64,000 bases of DNA from Reticulascus tulasneorum (lineage: Eukaryota > Ascomycota > Sordariomycetes > Glomerellales > Reticulascaceae): positions 310,001 through 374,000 of the forward strand of contig LSAX01000013.1 in assembly GCA_001557505.1 (NCBI GenBank). Direction: 5' to 3'. The number at the start of each line of letters is the position of its first letter. Positions within the stretch are counted from its first letter, which is position 1. The position numbers and the translations under genes were made by a program. Below the pieces are notes generated by a model, which saw nothing but the letters and a program-made list of their open reading frames with translations, was not told where the DNA came from and made no database searches. Shown here piece after piece: positions 10,315 to 23,600 of this stretch.

Positions 10315-11668
10315 AAGCGAGAAAGCACCACAAGAGGGCCAGTGAGGGGCAGTATTCCTTAAGTTCCGCTCAAGAAGTTGTTATTCGTATGCAATATAGG
10401 TGGAACGGAAAGGTCAAATAGTCATGTTCATTGCTGGTTTCCAATTGACTGAAAATGCCATCCTACGTGCATGATAACCACAGTTGGCTTATCTGACCTC
10501 CAGGAGGTCTGTCTTAATGTTGATGATTTTTACGCACTGGCATTCTATCATCGACTAAACCAGTATTCTAAAAGCAGCGTAACCTGCCGCAAAACTCGAG
10601 AGATGAAGCTAGCCCATTGAAAGGACGCAATCTCCAAGTCTCTTCTTCTCTACAGTCATCTAATACACCGCACCTAACACCAGGCAATGGATATCGGAAC
10701 CATGCGTCAACTTTCAAAGAAGACATCAGTGAGGTCGCAATGAAACAATCTAGTAATAAGTCTCGATGCATGAATCAACCCTTATTAACACTCGATCTTA
10801 GTCCTAAACGAATGCTAGCAACCACCGTGTCTCTGGTCTAAGAACCACCACGTCCATCCGAGACAACCCCCCACCAGCCAGCCCAGAACCCAAAGAAAGA
10901 GACAAAAACATGACCCCGGGTATCAAGCCCACAATTCCCGCCCTTCCCCCTCTGCCCAGTCATATCCAGGTCCAGACAATTCCACGGTGGTTCCCAGCGC
11001 GCATGTGGGCCGAGCCGACCCCCGTGAAGACCAACATCAATTAGCCTCCGCCAACCCTAGGTTCGTCACCAGAAACGACTGGGGTATCTTATTGCTCGTG
11101 AGCAATCATTAAGGGCGAGTCCGGTGCCAAGCCAACAACAGGAAACCGTCTAGTGTGCGGGAAACACCCAGAGCAACAGAGCCAGGTAAACCACAAGACA
11201 AACCCCGCTGAGCCGAGAACAAAAGAAAAGCCGTGTAGCACCTGGTACCACACCGAGGAACAGTAGTGGCCAGGGCTTTGTGCCCAGGTGTGAGATAAAT
11301 AGCGAGAGTTCAAAGTTGAGATGGGTGATGGTGATGCAGCGAATGTGAGGGATAATCCCAACAATGATCTTGAAATGCAGGTACAAAACAAACGCTTATA
11401 TGCCGACCGTAAACATAAAACAGAAAAACGATAAATGCAAAGTGCCTTCCAGCATCGTAAGACAACATAGGTATCATGGCCAAACGATCGTTGTATCATG
11501 CAGCCTCTGCTCTTGTAGATGCTCCCCGCCACCACCGAAAATCAAAGGAATAGTCGTTATGGTCATCATCATATGTATGCCGCTATCGTAGCGGTCGAAA
11601 TTTGGACAGTTGAACTTGGAAATCCTCCTTGGCCAAGAGACCCAAAACCGTCTGTATTTATATGGGTA
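10315..11668. other. Intergenic between convergent genes, nothing recognised
   Basis: This 1.35 kb lies between the 3' ends of the 735-aa gene and the C2H2 regulator. An open frame on the minus strand (11089-11535) is Cys/Ser/Leu-rich and unlike a real protein. The right part is probably the 3' UTR of the C2H2 gene. Confidence 0.5.
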
Positions 11669-13835
11669 TCAATAAGCTGTCGCGGTGCTTCCCTCGCTGG
11701 TAGCCACCGCCACCAAGGCCTCCAGTCGCCTCAGCGGGTCTGGGTTCGGTGATCGCTCCATGCCGGGTTGCTGCTGGTGATGAGGAGGCTGGGAGTCCCT
11801 TGCCGGAAACCCCGTGAATGCATTCATGTTGGGGTGAACTATGCGCTCTACGTGTGCCACTCGAGGATCTCCGTGGTCTTCCTGCGGCTGGGCGTGGACA
11901 GCAACGGGGCCGTGGTACCAGCCGTGTCGCTTTGTATCTCTGGGTGTGGCGAAGGCTGGGGCCGACATGGTGTGCTGGTGGTGAGCTCTGCTGATGGCGC
12001 TGGAACTCGTCCGTGTTGGCTGATCAACCTCGAAGCGAACGGTTGGCGGGTTCAGTCGCACGTTCTCCGCTTGCGCCTGCACGGCCTGGTTTGCCTCATT
12101 GGCCCATGCACCCGCGCTATCGCGCGGTGGCGTGGTGTTTTTGGAGGTGATGTCCAATCGAGTGAGACCTCGATGCAGTCCCATATCCCAATGTGCCACA
12201 TTCCTTCGATCGTCGGCCGCTGCTGCCATCTCGGCGGAAGGGATAAGTGATGATGGAACAGACTGCTCGGAATCGATCATCATGGGGGAAGGGTTGCGTC
12301 TCGGCGGCGTGATTGCCCGCGGCGGGAGAGGATCGAAAGACTCGATTCCGGGAAGACGGACGGTTTGCTGGGCGCCCGGCGGGTTGGCAATGGGCAACGG
12401 CGCAGGGCTTGGCTGGAACTGGCTCGGCGTCAGGACATTGTTCAGATGGCTCGTGTTTGTGTTGAAGTTCCGCGTGTCTGGATGCCATGTGCGGCGGCGC
12501 CAAGCTTCATCAGCAGCACTCGTTATCGAGTCACGTCGGGCTGACCATCCAGACGTTGATGTCGTGGGAGAGGACAGCAGGCTGCCCGGAGCCGGGGAGA
12601 ATGCTGCAGGGTGAGACGAGTTCATCCCGCCTGGGCCGAACGGCGATCGATTGACGGAAGAGGCGTGGGGGGAGTGGAAAGGATTGCCGCCGCTCGAGGG
12701 AACGCTGAGTCGGCGTCCTGGGGTTCGAGCTCCAGAGTACATGCTATGAGATCGAGAATGGGATGAGATTGGCGATGCAACACCGGAGCCCCATCGAGGA
12801 CTGCTCTGGGCGGTTGAGAAGGTCGCCGAAGTGGGTGTGCTAAAGTCTGTCGGCGACACAGGTCGGTAGCCGTACGAGCCGTCGCCCGAGCTGCGATAGG
12901 ATTCGAGCGAGAGCCTTGACCTGGGGTCGGCCATGACCAGGGGTGGTGGGCGCCGGCGAATATCCTCACGGCCGCTAAATGCGGATCCTACCGAGCTCAC
13001 GCTGGTAATGCTCGATGTCGAGAGAGACTTTGAGTGCCCGCGAACCGGACCGGTTGCGCTACTAGCTGTCGCAGCCCTCGCGCGGCCTCCCGCTTGTCGC
13101 ACTCGCTCAGTTCGTATCTGCCTCTGAAACCTAGCCCCGGTTGCTGCCAGCGAGTCCATGGGTATATCCTCGTTCACATGCACCGTCTGGGCGTGCTGTC
13201 GGAGGTTGTCGAGTCGGGAGAATCGTCTCGAGCAGTGGCATTGGAAGGGTCTCTCGCCAGTGTGCTTTCTGGTAAGGGTCAGCAAGGTGGATCGTTCGGA
13301 CAAGTCCTCGAGGCAATTACCTGATGTGCCGGGCCAGATGTTCACTACGTGTAAAGCTTAGGTTGCAGGGCGGATAGTCGGTGCAGTAGAACCTCTGTGA
13401 CTTCTTCTTCTTGTTCGATCTTGTCCCGTCGGCATTCACGCTCTCGTCGTCCGAGCCGCCTCCGTCGTCCCCAGCGGTCTCGCCATCGGAATCATCCATA
13501 TCCACGTCTTCCGAATCTCGCGATTTCCTCGAGTGCTGTGAATTTTCTCTGGTGGGGATCTTGGACATCTCGGAGGCGGACTCGGGGACCTGAACGGCTT
13601 GGGGAAATGGAGATGTTGGTAATGGCTTCTGCGACGCCAATGCACCGGCGAAGTTTGCTCTCGTCGGGGTCGTTGCATCGTCGGAAGGGTTCGGGGTTGG
13701 CTGCTGGGGTTGCAGGGCCTGCGGAGGCTGTGGTGCAGTAGCCGGTCGTGGGGTGGTTGGTGACGTCGTCATCATGTCTTCCCTCTTGGCTTCGGCAGCC
13801 AGCGGCGAATTCACGGGCCTAAACGTAGCCGCCAT
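11669..13835 (-). CDS. C2H2 zinc-finger transcription factor, 704 aa
   Basis: Two exons on the minus strand, 13835-13321 and 13268-11669, are joined by a 52-nt intron (donor GTAATT, acceptor CAG) that falls inside the finger region. The tandem fingers span about residues 149-200: the first is a C-x5-C finger (CTDYPPC... HLARHIRKH). The second is FQCHCSRRF followed by LRQHAQTVH, in which the two Cys are separated by a single residue. Upstream is an acidic stretch ([11 protein letters not shown]). Downstream is a 500-residue Ser/Pro/Thr-rich disordered tail with [12 protein letters not shown] and SPT-type repeats. The finger pair looks like the Nrg1/Usv1 class and like the fungal CSP-1 type of repressor, but I cannot assign orthology with certainty. 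It is a nuclear DNA-binding regulator. The 11-kb gene-free DNA upstream of its start hints at complex regulation. Confidence 0.9.
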
Positions 13836-14455
13836 GATGGATGATGATGATTTTAGGAAGGGATGTAGAGAAGAAGAGGAGAGAGGAGTCGAGCCACGCA
13901 GGTACGGGGGGCCAACAGGATTAGATATGGGCGTGCAGCCTGGTGAGGCTGAGACGGATTGAGAGAGGCAGGGTCAATGCGGGGGGTGGCCACGAAAGGC
14001 GCGGCGGCGGCGGAGGGGTTTTGTTTGAGAATGATTAACCCGGAAGGGAGAGGAACAAGACGGGACGAAAATATGGGGAACGGGATAGAAGAGGGGGAGA
14101 GAGGATGATGAGGATGAGGGAGCGAAAAAGGGAGAGGGAGAGAGTGAGAGGAGGAGGAGAGAGAGAGAGAGACGAAGGGGCCGTCGAGATTCCGAATCAA
14201 GTCATTCGAATGAGATTGATTATTTTATGGGAGTGGTTGGGGGGGTCTGACGAGAAGGGCAGGCCGCCGAAGAACGGGTTTTGCGTAAGGTGGGTTCCTT
14301 CTGGTTAGGTATTATTATGCGCCAAAGTGCCCGCCAACAGAGAGAGCAAAGTGGTAATGCGGCGTATCGGTTCGAGGTATTACCCACGGAAGGGCCTCGT
14401 AAGTCCGGGCGTCGAGTGGGGGAGGAATAATAAAATGCGTCGACAATAGGATGCG

Positions 14456-14508
14456 TATGGATGGGTGGATGGATGGATAGATGGATGGATAGATGGATAG
14501 ATGGGTAG
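14456..14508. repeat. (GGAT)n / (AGAT)n microsatellite
   Basis: Imperfect tetranucleotide tract alternating ggat and agat units for about 50 nt, in the upstream region of the C2H2 regulator. Confidence 0.95.
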
Positions 14509-14611
14509 GCCAGAACCGGCGGGATGGGAAAGCGGCTCTGGGTGTATGTATGTTGGTTCAGTGGTGTCTTGGGAGTGGTCGGAAAACAGAGGCAGGGGGG
14601 GAGTGTGGCGA

Positions 14612-14651
14612 TGAGAGAGAGGGAGAAAGAAAGAGAGAAAGAGAGAGATAA
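14612..14651. repeat. Polypurine (GA-rich) tract
   Basis: About 40 nt of nearly uninterrupted G and A. Another purine-rich stretch lies at about 14100-14180. Both are on the strand opposite to the C2H2 gene's transcript, so that transcript would carry CT-rich leader sequence. Confidence 0.85.
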
Positions 14652-14660
14652 AGCCGGGTC

Positions 14661-14688
14661 GATGATGATGATGATGATGATGATGATG
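14661..14688. repeat. (GAT)9 microsatellite
   Basis: Nine perfect gat units and one extra g. On the minus strand this reads ATC repeats. Confidence 0.97.
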
Positions 14689-15035
14689 GGAAGAGAAGTG
14701 TGTTTCTGAACTTCTCCCCGGCCCTGCTGCTTGATCGTTGCGAGTGCGCCTCGAGGAGCTGCTGCAAATGGGGGCGTCGTATGTCTCGTCTATTACTCGC
14801 TCGCCGTCCGGTCCCCTTTCTACTCGGTGCTAGGTTGTACCTAGTAGAGTAGTCTAGGAGTCAGGTAGGTACAGATGAATGTGCGTACCAACTAGCCAGA
14901 CCGACTACAGGGTACTCCGTACTGTGGATGAATGAATTGCAGGGACGACTGATTAGGTTGTTAGCCTAGACGGCTAAGGCAGGGTACTTTGCAAGTCCGG
15001 TGCAGCAGCAGCGGTGACTGCAAGCTCGAACAAAC

Positions 15036-15050
15036 AAAAAAAAAAAAAAA
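15036..15050. repeat. A15 homopolymer
   Basis: Fifteen consecutive A residues in the gene-free region. Confidence 0.97.
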
Positions 15051-16761
15051 GGTCGAGTTAGGTGGAGAGAGGAGAGCCCCGTGTGCGGGCTGGGCGGTCC
15101 AGGGAATAGAAACCAACCACCAACCACCCATGAGTTAGGGGCGGCGGGCAGGGCAAGGCAGGGCAGGACAGGACAGGGTGTCGGCGATTTTGAACGGGGA
15201 ACCGACTGGACTGGACCGTCGAGATCTGTCGAGCCAATGCAGGGCAAATCCCAATCGCCAAATCCGATCGGATGGAGAGGGGAAGACAAGATGAGACCTG
15301 CCTCTGTTGGCGTTGCCGCTGATGCGCTGCTTTGCTTTGCTTGCTTGCTTGCTGCAAACGAGGACAGATTTCAAGGCAGATGAGATGGACTAGATGGGAT
15401 GCCCGGAGGTCAGGTCGTGGTCACGTTGGACAGTGGTCAGTCAGTCAGACAGACAGCCGGCCAGTCAATCAAGCCCGTCCGTTTCAACTCGGCCGTTATT
15501 ACTAGGTAGCCTGCCAGGTCCAGGGATGTAGGGAAAGATGGCGGGCTGTGAGTGATCGATGATGGGGTAGCGGCCGGGTGACGATCCTGCAGGGCAAACC
15601 AAGCAAGGCACCCGTCGTTTCTGTTTCTCAATGATGATGGTAATATCGCGACGGACGGTATAATTATTATAATATGACGACCAACAAGTCTCGGATATGG
15701 AGGAAGTGGTACAAAGCTTTGGCGAGGACGAGTGGGGAAAGTCGGGAGGAGGAGTTGGAGGAGGGAAGGAAGAAGAAAAAAAAGAGAGATGGACGAGGCG
15801 AAGGAAGAACGGAACCTCCTTAGATGGAAGCGAGAGGCAGAGAGATGGACAGAGACAGAAGGAGGCTTGACGATGATGACAATTATCAGTGGCACCGAGC
15901 GGCTGCACTTTTTTTTTATTTGGGAATAATCGTCGAATCTAGTACAAGCAACCGTACGAATGGGGCACCAGCAGACTGGAGGATGGTTGAAGAACACGAA
16001 TAGGATGGCGGCGACAGCGATGCAAGGGCACGCATATGCCATGTACACTACCTTAGTTTACGGGTGGGGACTTGCTATTGAAGCACGCAAAGACTGTCAA
16101 AGTCGAGGTCGGCTGAGACGGACGGCATACGGGCGTGTGGAGGCGAAAGCGAAGGATGGAAGTAGCGGGAATATGGCTCGATCAGCGGCCAGGTACGAGG
16201 TCGGTACTGGAAGGCATACATAGTATATACCTGCACAGTAATGGTTTCGAAACGGAGATGTCAAGCGATCCATTCTGCGAATAGCATCGCAAGGAAGAGG
16301 GAGAGAGGGAAGGATGGTGGATGGTTTGGTGTGGTGGCTAGGCCCAGCGGTAAACAGGAGAAGTAGCACACACACTCCACTTTCCAGCAGGTAAGGTACC
16401 TAGCTAGGTGGTCAGTTACTAGGTAGGTACGGGGTCGAAATGGTCACGCCACGCTAGACTAGGCCGGACTGTAAGGTACAAGTTTCTGAAGAGGTGCAGA
16501 GACGAGGTCACCAAAGGTGGGCCGGTATGGAAGCCCGTCGTGGTGGTGATAGGTGTGGTGGTGGTGGCTGTTTCTGGGTTTGTGGTGGTGGGTAAGACGA
16601 AAAAAAAGAGCGGGACCCCGGGACCAGGTACAAAGGGCCAGGAAGAAAGGAAAAAGAAGAGGGAGAAGAGGCGAAAAGGAGAAATACCGGCCGTCGATTG
16701 GAAGAAAAGTGGTGTGGTGCTGATGATGATAGGTACCTGTGATGGTTGGTGGGCGTTGGAA

Positions 16762-16790
16762 GGGGGGGGGGGGGGGGGGGGGGGGGGGGG
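16762..16790. repeat. G29 homopolymer
   Basis: Twenty-nine consecutive G residues. Such a run can form G-quadruplex DNA and is hard to sequence accurately, so the true length may differ. Confidence 0.95.
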
Positions 16791-17560
16791 TGATCACGGG
16801 GAAGGACGAGGATCCGGGACAGGGAAGTTTTAGAGAATGGCTGTGAAGGACGAGGAAGAGGAACATGCTATGCTGGACAGACAGAGAGAACATGACAGTG
16901 AGAGAAGATGTGAGGTGGCCTTTGGGTAGGTATGTATATGTTGCGACGGTGATGATGATGATGATGAACACTGGCGACCCCCTCTGACCATGGCGAGGCT
17001 ACTGCGTAGAGAAGGCATGTAGACAGACAGACCTACGTTTCAACCTTCAGTGGGTTTCCCGAAGCGACGAAGCAAACCGTTTCTTCAATCTTCAAGTCGC
17101 TCTCCCCGAATATGCTGGGCAAACAAGGTATGTGCATCATGTACCCAAGGTACTTCGTAGAGTTCTCCGTCGAGAAGAACAAGATGCTTGCAATCTTGCA
17201 ATCAAAGTGAGGGGCAACGGCCGATAAGACAAGAGGAGGGGCAGCAGGCTGGTTCGAGCACACAACTCTCTGTCAGTAGTGTGGATACTTCGTAGGGTAG
17301 GGTCGCAAAAAAGACAGAAAAATGAACGAGGTCGGTCAGGTCCGGTGCAGCTACTGCAACCTTAGGCCTTAGTACGAATCCCTCCCCTTAGGCTCTCGCT
17401 GCCCCTCCATCGATCACCTTGCGAAACTTAAGAGGGGGGGTTGGCTGGGCTTGGTGCCCCTCTATGTTTACAGGGGAGGGGGCAGGCATTACAGTGGATA
17501 TCCATCGGATGGCCCGTGTGTTTCGGGGTGGGTGGACACGCAGTGATCGGATTTTCAAGG

Positions 17561-17590
17561 TTCCATTCCCAGTTCCATTCCCAGTTCCAG
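17561..17590. repeat. Short tandem repeat of ttccattcccag type
   Basis: The unit ttccattcccag is present twice in direct succession, followed by a partial third copy. Confidence 0.85.
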
Positions 17591-17632
17591 AGGAGAGTCT
17601 CCACTTCCAGCCTGCCAGCCTGCCATACTACA

Positions 17633-17650
17633 GGGGGGGGGGGGGGGGGG
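17633..17650. repeat. G18 homopolymer
   Basis: Eighteen consecutive G residues, the second long G run within 900 nt. Confidence 0.95.
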
Positions 17651-20600
17651 TTGCTTTTGCAGGGGGCCAAACTCTTTTCTATAAAAAGTTCGCAGCACAC
17701 ACGCACACCACACACCCCGGCAAGCCCTGCAAGCCCGCCAGCCCCAAACCAGTCTACCTAACCCAAGGTACCTTAAGCACGAAGTATGAGTGTGCCGGTC
17801 CCCAGCCTTGCAACATCACCGACTAAATTCTGCCACTCCTGCCTCGCAACCCCTCCATCCTTGTGGTGCTTGGGGAAAACGTGTCTGGATGGTGACAAGA
17901 CAGACAGACCCGGAAGACATGCTTGGAGTCTTTCCGATAGATCGTGGGCGAGTTTTTGGTGATGAGTGGTGTGTGCGACTGTGCGCAGCGAGGCATGAAC
18001 TTCCCACACCCCGCCTCGCCTCCCCGCATGGACCATCACATCAAGCAGATTCAAGCCATGACACAAATACATGGTCGGACCAGTTCGGTTTGGGGGTGGA
18101 TTTCTGATGATGGGCGATGGCCACATTCTGTGCGTCCGCAGCCTGTCAATGTTTCGTCCCTTTGCTCGTGCAAAGGAGTCCGTTCCTCTTCCGGTGAATT
18201 AACAGTCAGCCCGCGACGTGTGCATTGATGAGGCGAGACATCGCCCTCATCCTTCCGCATTTCTCTCTCCCCAATTCGAGGCAATGCTACTTGAGAGGAA
18301 CCTGTCGCCGTGGGACCTACCATATAGGAGGGCAGCCTACTACCTGCCTTCTACCTCCGCCCACCGTGCCTCTCATGAGTCGGGGCAAAGGTGAGGTGAG
18401 AGGGCGAAGCCACAGGGGAGGGGGTGCAGGTGTCAGTTCTCGGTCCCCCATTGTCGTCGTATTCAATATATCCCAAAAGGTAACCTACTCGTTTGACGTC
18501 CCGTGACGCTGTTCCTTGTGCCTGGATCAAGGCAGCCTTGCCCACCCATCTCACATACAACCCACACACCATGTACGGAGCATAATCGACTGCATTTTCC
18601 ATCCCACCCCCCATCGCCACAGTCACGCTCGGGATGCCGTATTGAGCAAGCAGCGAGGAGGGGTGGGTGGTGCAGCAGCTCGAGTCGGCTTTAATAATCT
18701 GCCTTTCTCTCGTGTATCGGTCGGCTACCGGCCCAGGGCAGGTATACATTTCCAACGAAAGCCGAGTTACAAACCGAGACAGAATCTCAGTCTCTGACAC
18801 CACACCGAGAAGGGTCTTGCTTGCCGGTGAGATTCTATTTTATTGGAATCTGGCCCGAAGCGGGTTTCTCCCTCGAATTCCACCAGGATATCACAGCCCT
18901 TCAGCCTCTCCGACCTCGTCCGCCGTCAATGCGCCAACATCTCACAGTGGTACAAAACTTGTACAGTCACAATTCGTAGAGTCATATGCCTCTCCTCTTC
19001 GTGGCAATCAAATCGGAACCGTTTCCAGTCCGTCTGCCCCCCAGTCCCCAATTTGCTCGTGCTCGGCATGACATGAACCCGACCTCGAAAACCTTCAATC
19101 GAACGCGGGGGGTTGGACTGGGGGGGTTGTCCGCAGGGACGGTGCCTGTTTGGGGGTAGAGGGTGTAAGGATGAGCGATGATCTGCAAAGCCTATCGCAG
19201 AATCCTTCCATGATCCAGGCAACCCTCGCCGCCGCTAAAGATCCCGTACTGGCGCCATGTCATCATAGCTCAACAGCTTTCACTCGCATCTTACTACGCA
19301 ACTCACGTAGTACATCTAATCATTCCGCCATCTACTCATCCACTGCACATCGCAAGCCACGGTCCCTGCCTATTTCCGTTGTCCATATTGCCTCCCAGGC
19401 CAAGCCTATCCCACTTGCTCAGTTGAGTTCTTCATTCCTCTTATGGCGTAGCACGAGTGCTCCAGCGCTCCTACGTCAATATACGGGGAACCATCCCCAG
19501 CGTTCCATTGCGTCGAAAAGCCTCCCATTACCCCCATCCCCCATCCCCAAAAGCACGCATCCCGCCCGAGCAGCGCATGAATATACAGGCGGCGGCGAGC
19601 CAAAACCTGGGCCAGCAAACCAGAGACACCGCACTAGAAGCAGCATGAAAGTGCTTAGCAAAGGCACTGTGGCACTGGGGCACTGGGGGACTTGCAGATT
19701 GGATAACGGCACCCGCCTGACGGACGTTGCACTTTGCGGTACTGCGGCGCAAAACACGCGACCCCACCGCCGCTAGATGTCGCACTCCGAGTTTAAATGC
19801 TCTACGTGGCAGATAAGCACTGCAAATGACATTCAACATAGGAGATGATGCAGCCACGACGACGTTCCCTCGTGGCGCCTCTGGCATCCGCAACGTCTAT
19901 CTGGTTGTGATTCCTGAGATGAAGCGCCCCTCTCACCGTCCAGTCCGCCTCACATAGCTGCTAGTCTGCCCATACCTCATTCGTCAGACATTACGGATTA
20001 ACTAGTAGTGGGAGGGACAAGAGATGAGGAGCCACGTTTTGCTCCCCGAAAGTCGCCTATTCACGTGGCCCTATTGTCGCAACCCAGCCATTCCATCATC
20101 GTGAAACAGACCTAGTAGCGCATGCCCCATTCCCTACCGCCTTTCTGCGCCCGCCCCGAAAGCTTGCTAGGGAGATACCGGCATGACGAAATGCCTAGCG
20201 GCGTGCCACTGCTGCTCTAGCCCCAGCCCAGCTCCGCGGACCAATGCTATCGGGACTTGGATCGGAGCGGCCTCGTCCAGATGTCCAGATCTAGTCCACT
20301 CCTCCAAAATTCGGGATTGAGGCATATGGCATGTTGTACAAAAGGGCGGGCTGGCCTAACTTGGAGCTGAACCCAGATCTGGGCCCGCTTGACGCCGATT
20401 CAACTGCCGAGCCCTTCAATCTATCCCAGCTATCCCGTCTGCGGAGAAGGTTTGTGGGCGCAGATCACGGGCAAGGCAAGGCGGGAAGAGGGAAGGGAAT
20501 CAGAAACAAAAGATCCAGATCCGAGAAACGGGGAATCGTAGTCGTTTTCCAAGTTTTGCGGACTGGAGGTACTGGTTTCATGTAGATGGGCGCAGGTGAC

Positions 20601-23600
20601 CGAGAAATGCTGAGGTGAGGTTGGTAGCAGGCGACCCGAGTTTGTCTGAGATCAGCGCCGACACCGAACCAAGGTCCCTATGGGTGACCTACCTGCGCCG
20701 CCCGGATGTACTCTATAACCACGGTAGTCTGGTTGCGCTTCCTGGCGGGCGATGCAGGCGCATGCAGGTGTAAGTGCGAAATAAGCCGTACCTGGAACTG
20801 GAGTCATGTCATCCCACTCTGGCCTCGTCAGCCCGCTACCGACACGACACCCTCTTGCAGCAGCAGCAGCAGTATTGGGGGTAGTAACCCCACTGCAACG
20901 CTACTATGCACACGTACTACACATGTAGTAAGTTTCCTCCGCTCCAGTGCTGGTGGCTGACACGTACAGAGGACCCCGAAGCAGACGCCTGGACACCAAC
21001 TCTCCAGCGCTGCAATAAACTTGCCTGCCGCATGCGCAGTGTCGGGGAGGGGAGTGTGTGGCCGCCTGCTATCGATAATCGGAGGCATGACATATCATAT
21101 TAAAGCCCTCTAATCCCCCCAATCCCCCCATTCCCTCTCGGCCCTGTTTCTATATTGCGGCCTATTATTATCTGGCCCCGATCTTTGGAGCTCCGTTTAC
21201 GAATCCGGAATGTCAAATAGTCCCACGGGTTGCGGCACTGGAGGAGTTGTGGGTCGCGGAGGCACAGGCTCACCGACTCACTTACAGCATAGCATCGCAG
21301 GTAATATGGCAAGTTAGGCTACAGCTATTAAGTTATACACTTGGTTGGAGAGACGTTCCTTGGGACTAGCCACCCGGCTTAGATGCTCCTGAGGTCAGAT
21401 GGCTCGGTCCGAGGAGTGTGCCGTTTTGGCAAATGTTCACTCGGGTCCAGATGTGATACAGTAGACCTGCCTTTCCTGTTCGACGGCCGCGATAGGGCTA
21501 ATATTTGCATATTACATACATATCGTCACGGCAACATTTGGGGGGGTGGTTTGGATGCGCAATGAGATCAGTTGGTGCCCCGCCTGGAATCTCGGTGTGC
21601 TAGTCTAGTTTGTTAGTTCCAGGTCCACCTCAATAAGTGCCTTAGTTAACTGTGACGGTGCTAAACTAATGCTCGGGAGATCAAGCGCCTGTAGAAGGCC
21701 CTGTAATTAGGTGCTATATCCGGACCTGTTCGCAAACTAATTACCTAGTACCCCGCCATGCTTCAGTCGCCAACACCGAAAACCCACACAGAGGGCAGTC
21801 AGTCTCAGCGCAAACCTCAACACGCCCGGTCTAGAACCGACAACCCGCCCGCCTCATTCTCATCCATCGCTTAATCTCAAACCATGACCATTAGAACCAA
21901 CAGAGTTCCCCACTTCGGCCCTTCAGCTCCTAGTGATTCAACGGTCTCGGATTCGTTGTATGAACCAGAACGGGACGCAGGGAACCGCCGGGACAGAGTG
22001 CGCCCCACGTCGTTCGCCAGCTTCCCCCTTCCGCCCGGGCCAGTCAGGGCTCGCCAACGTGCCCATTTTGGCGCCAATCTCGGGTCCGGCCTGGTGGTCG
22101 GGTCGAGGTCGAACGAGACCCCCGTTCAGCCAGCGAAACAACCCAGCCAGCCAGCCAGCCTTGGGGGGGATGGGACGGAGCATCACGGCCGCTGGTCCCA
22201 GGCTGCAGAACCAACAGCGTCCCGAACCAACTAGTCTAGTGATTCAGGGATGACTGGATCAAGACATTCCAAGCAAGGAATAGGTATACCCTCTCCCATC
22301 AGCCCGTCCGCCCATCCCACCGAGCTGGATCTCGCCTGTTCCTTCGGCCTATTCCTCGCCAGCCAGCCAGCCCCCATCCACAGCCTTCCATACAGTATGC
22401 CCTCCACGTCACCAACCAAGCCCCGCGAAGATGCCTGTCCGAGAAAGTTCATTATGTACGGATGACTGATCAAGCCCCCGTTCCACACCGAGCCAATAAC
22501 AGCGGCCACGAAGTAAGGTGGCATTTCTCATCCTCTCCAACGAACGCTTACAGCCGGTGCTTCTCGGACTGGAGCTACCTCTCTCCTCTCTCTCTCCTGC
22601 CCGGGTCCTGCAAACCCAGTTATCGCCGGTCCCAAGACACCATCTTTCGTCCTCCATCTCTTGACTAGACGTCGAACCAAGGGCAAAACCAGATCATGGC
22701 ATCACGCTAAGCAAGGGGCGGTGACACACCTCTAGCCCTTTCACATGTCTTTCTGCATGATCAAAGCCAATGGCGGCCATCCACCCACGATGCCTGGCGT
22801 TCTAAACTTCCCTCTCTGCCACCGCCCCAGGGCTTTCTTCATACGTCAACCTCCCACCAACCCACCCCTCTAGCTCGTTCGCGCGGCCTTGCCAACTAGT
22901 ATAGTCTTCGCCTTTTTGCTTTGTAGGTTCCTGTTCTTTCATCTCATGTCTTACTAGCCCTAGTCCCTTACGTCCTGCCACTTCTTGAATTCCCATCGCC
23001 TGCTGCGCTCGCGATATCCGGGCCTTTTCCTGCCCTCACCGCTCTTTTACGATCCGTTCCCCATCTTCTTGCTTGGCTACGAGTCCACGCCGGACTTTTG
23101 CGCCACCACTCCCAGTCCCATTCCTCCGTGTGTCAAACCCATTGCTCGACCATCTCACTGGGCCCAGCGTCTCTCTCCACTGCAGAGGCCCGGAGTATTT
23201 CTCGTTGGAAAAAGGAAAATGCAGCAGCCAGACGCAGCCGGATGCACCTGGCCTGGCCAATCCGTGCGACCCCTCGCACCCGGCAGCCTTGGCCCTAGTG
23301 CATGTTCCGCGGGCACTGGCACAAACTATTACTCAAGGAGCCGCTTGGGTCTTGGGCTTTCCGGCCCTGCCATTCGCAGGAGATAGACGCGGCGCAACCA
23401 ACTTCATCTTCGCCCATCCTGTTTGGTCCGCCACGACGCTCTAGGGGCATGCAGCCAACATCGCATATGCAGCGACGGGGCGGTTGTCCCACACGCACCC
23501 TCTTCATGCACGCAGCCAGCATTCTGTCTCCTTTCGCTCTTACCACGACCAAACGTCTACGGGTGCTCTGGGTGCTAAGGTAGGCAGTCCAAGTGGTGCA

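Noticed and set aside
11089..11535. 148-residue minus-strand frame downstream of the C2H2 regulator
   Set aside because: No ATG start and no domain; it probably reads the 3' UTR.
15437..16048. 203-residue open frame on the minus strand
   Set aside because: Low-complexity reading of purine/pyrimidine-rich DNA; its hydrophobic runs (IIIIIP, LLPSLLQLLLP) come from simple sequence.
19150..19776. 208-residue open frame on the plus strand
   Set aside because: No domain and no conserved-looking pattern, with overlapping frames of similar quality on both strands.
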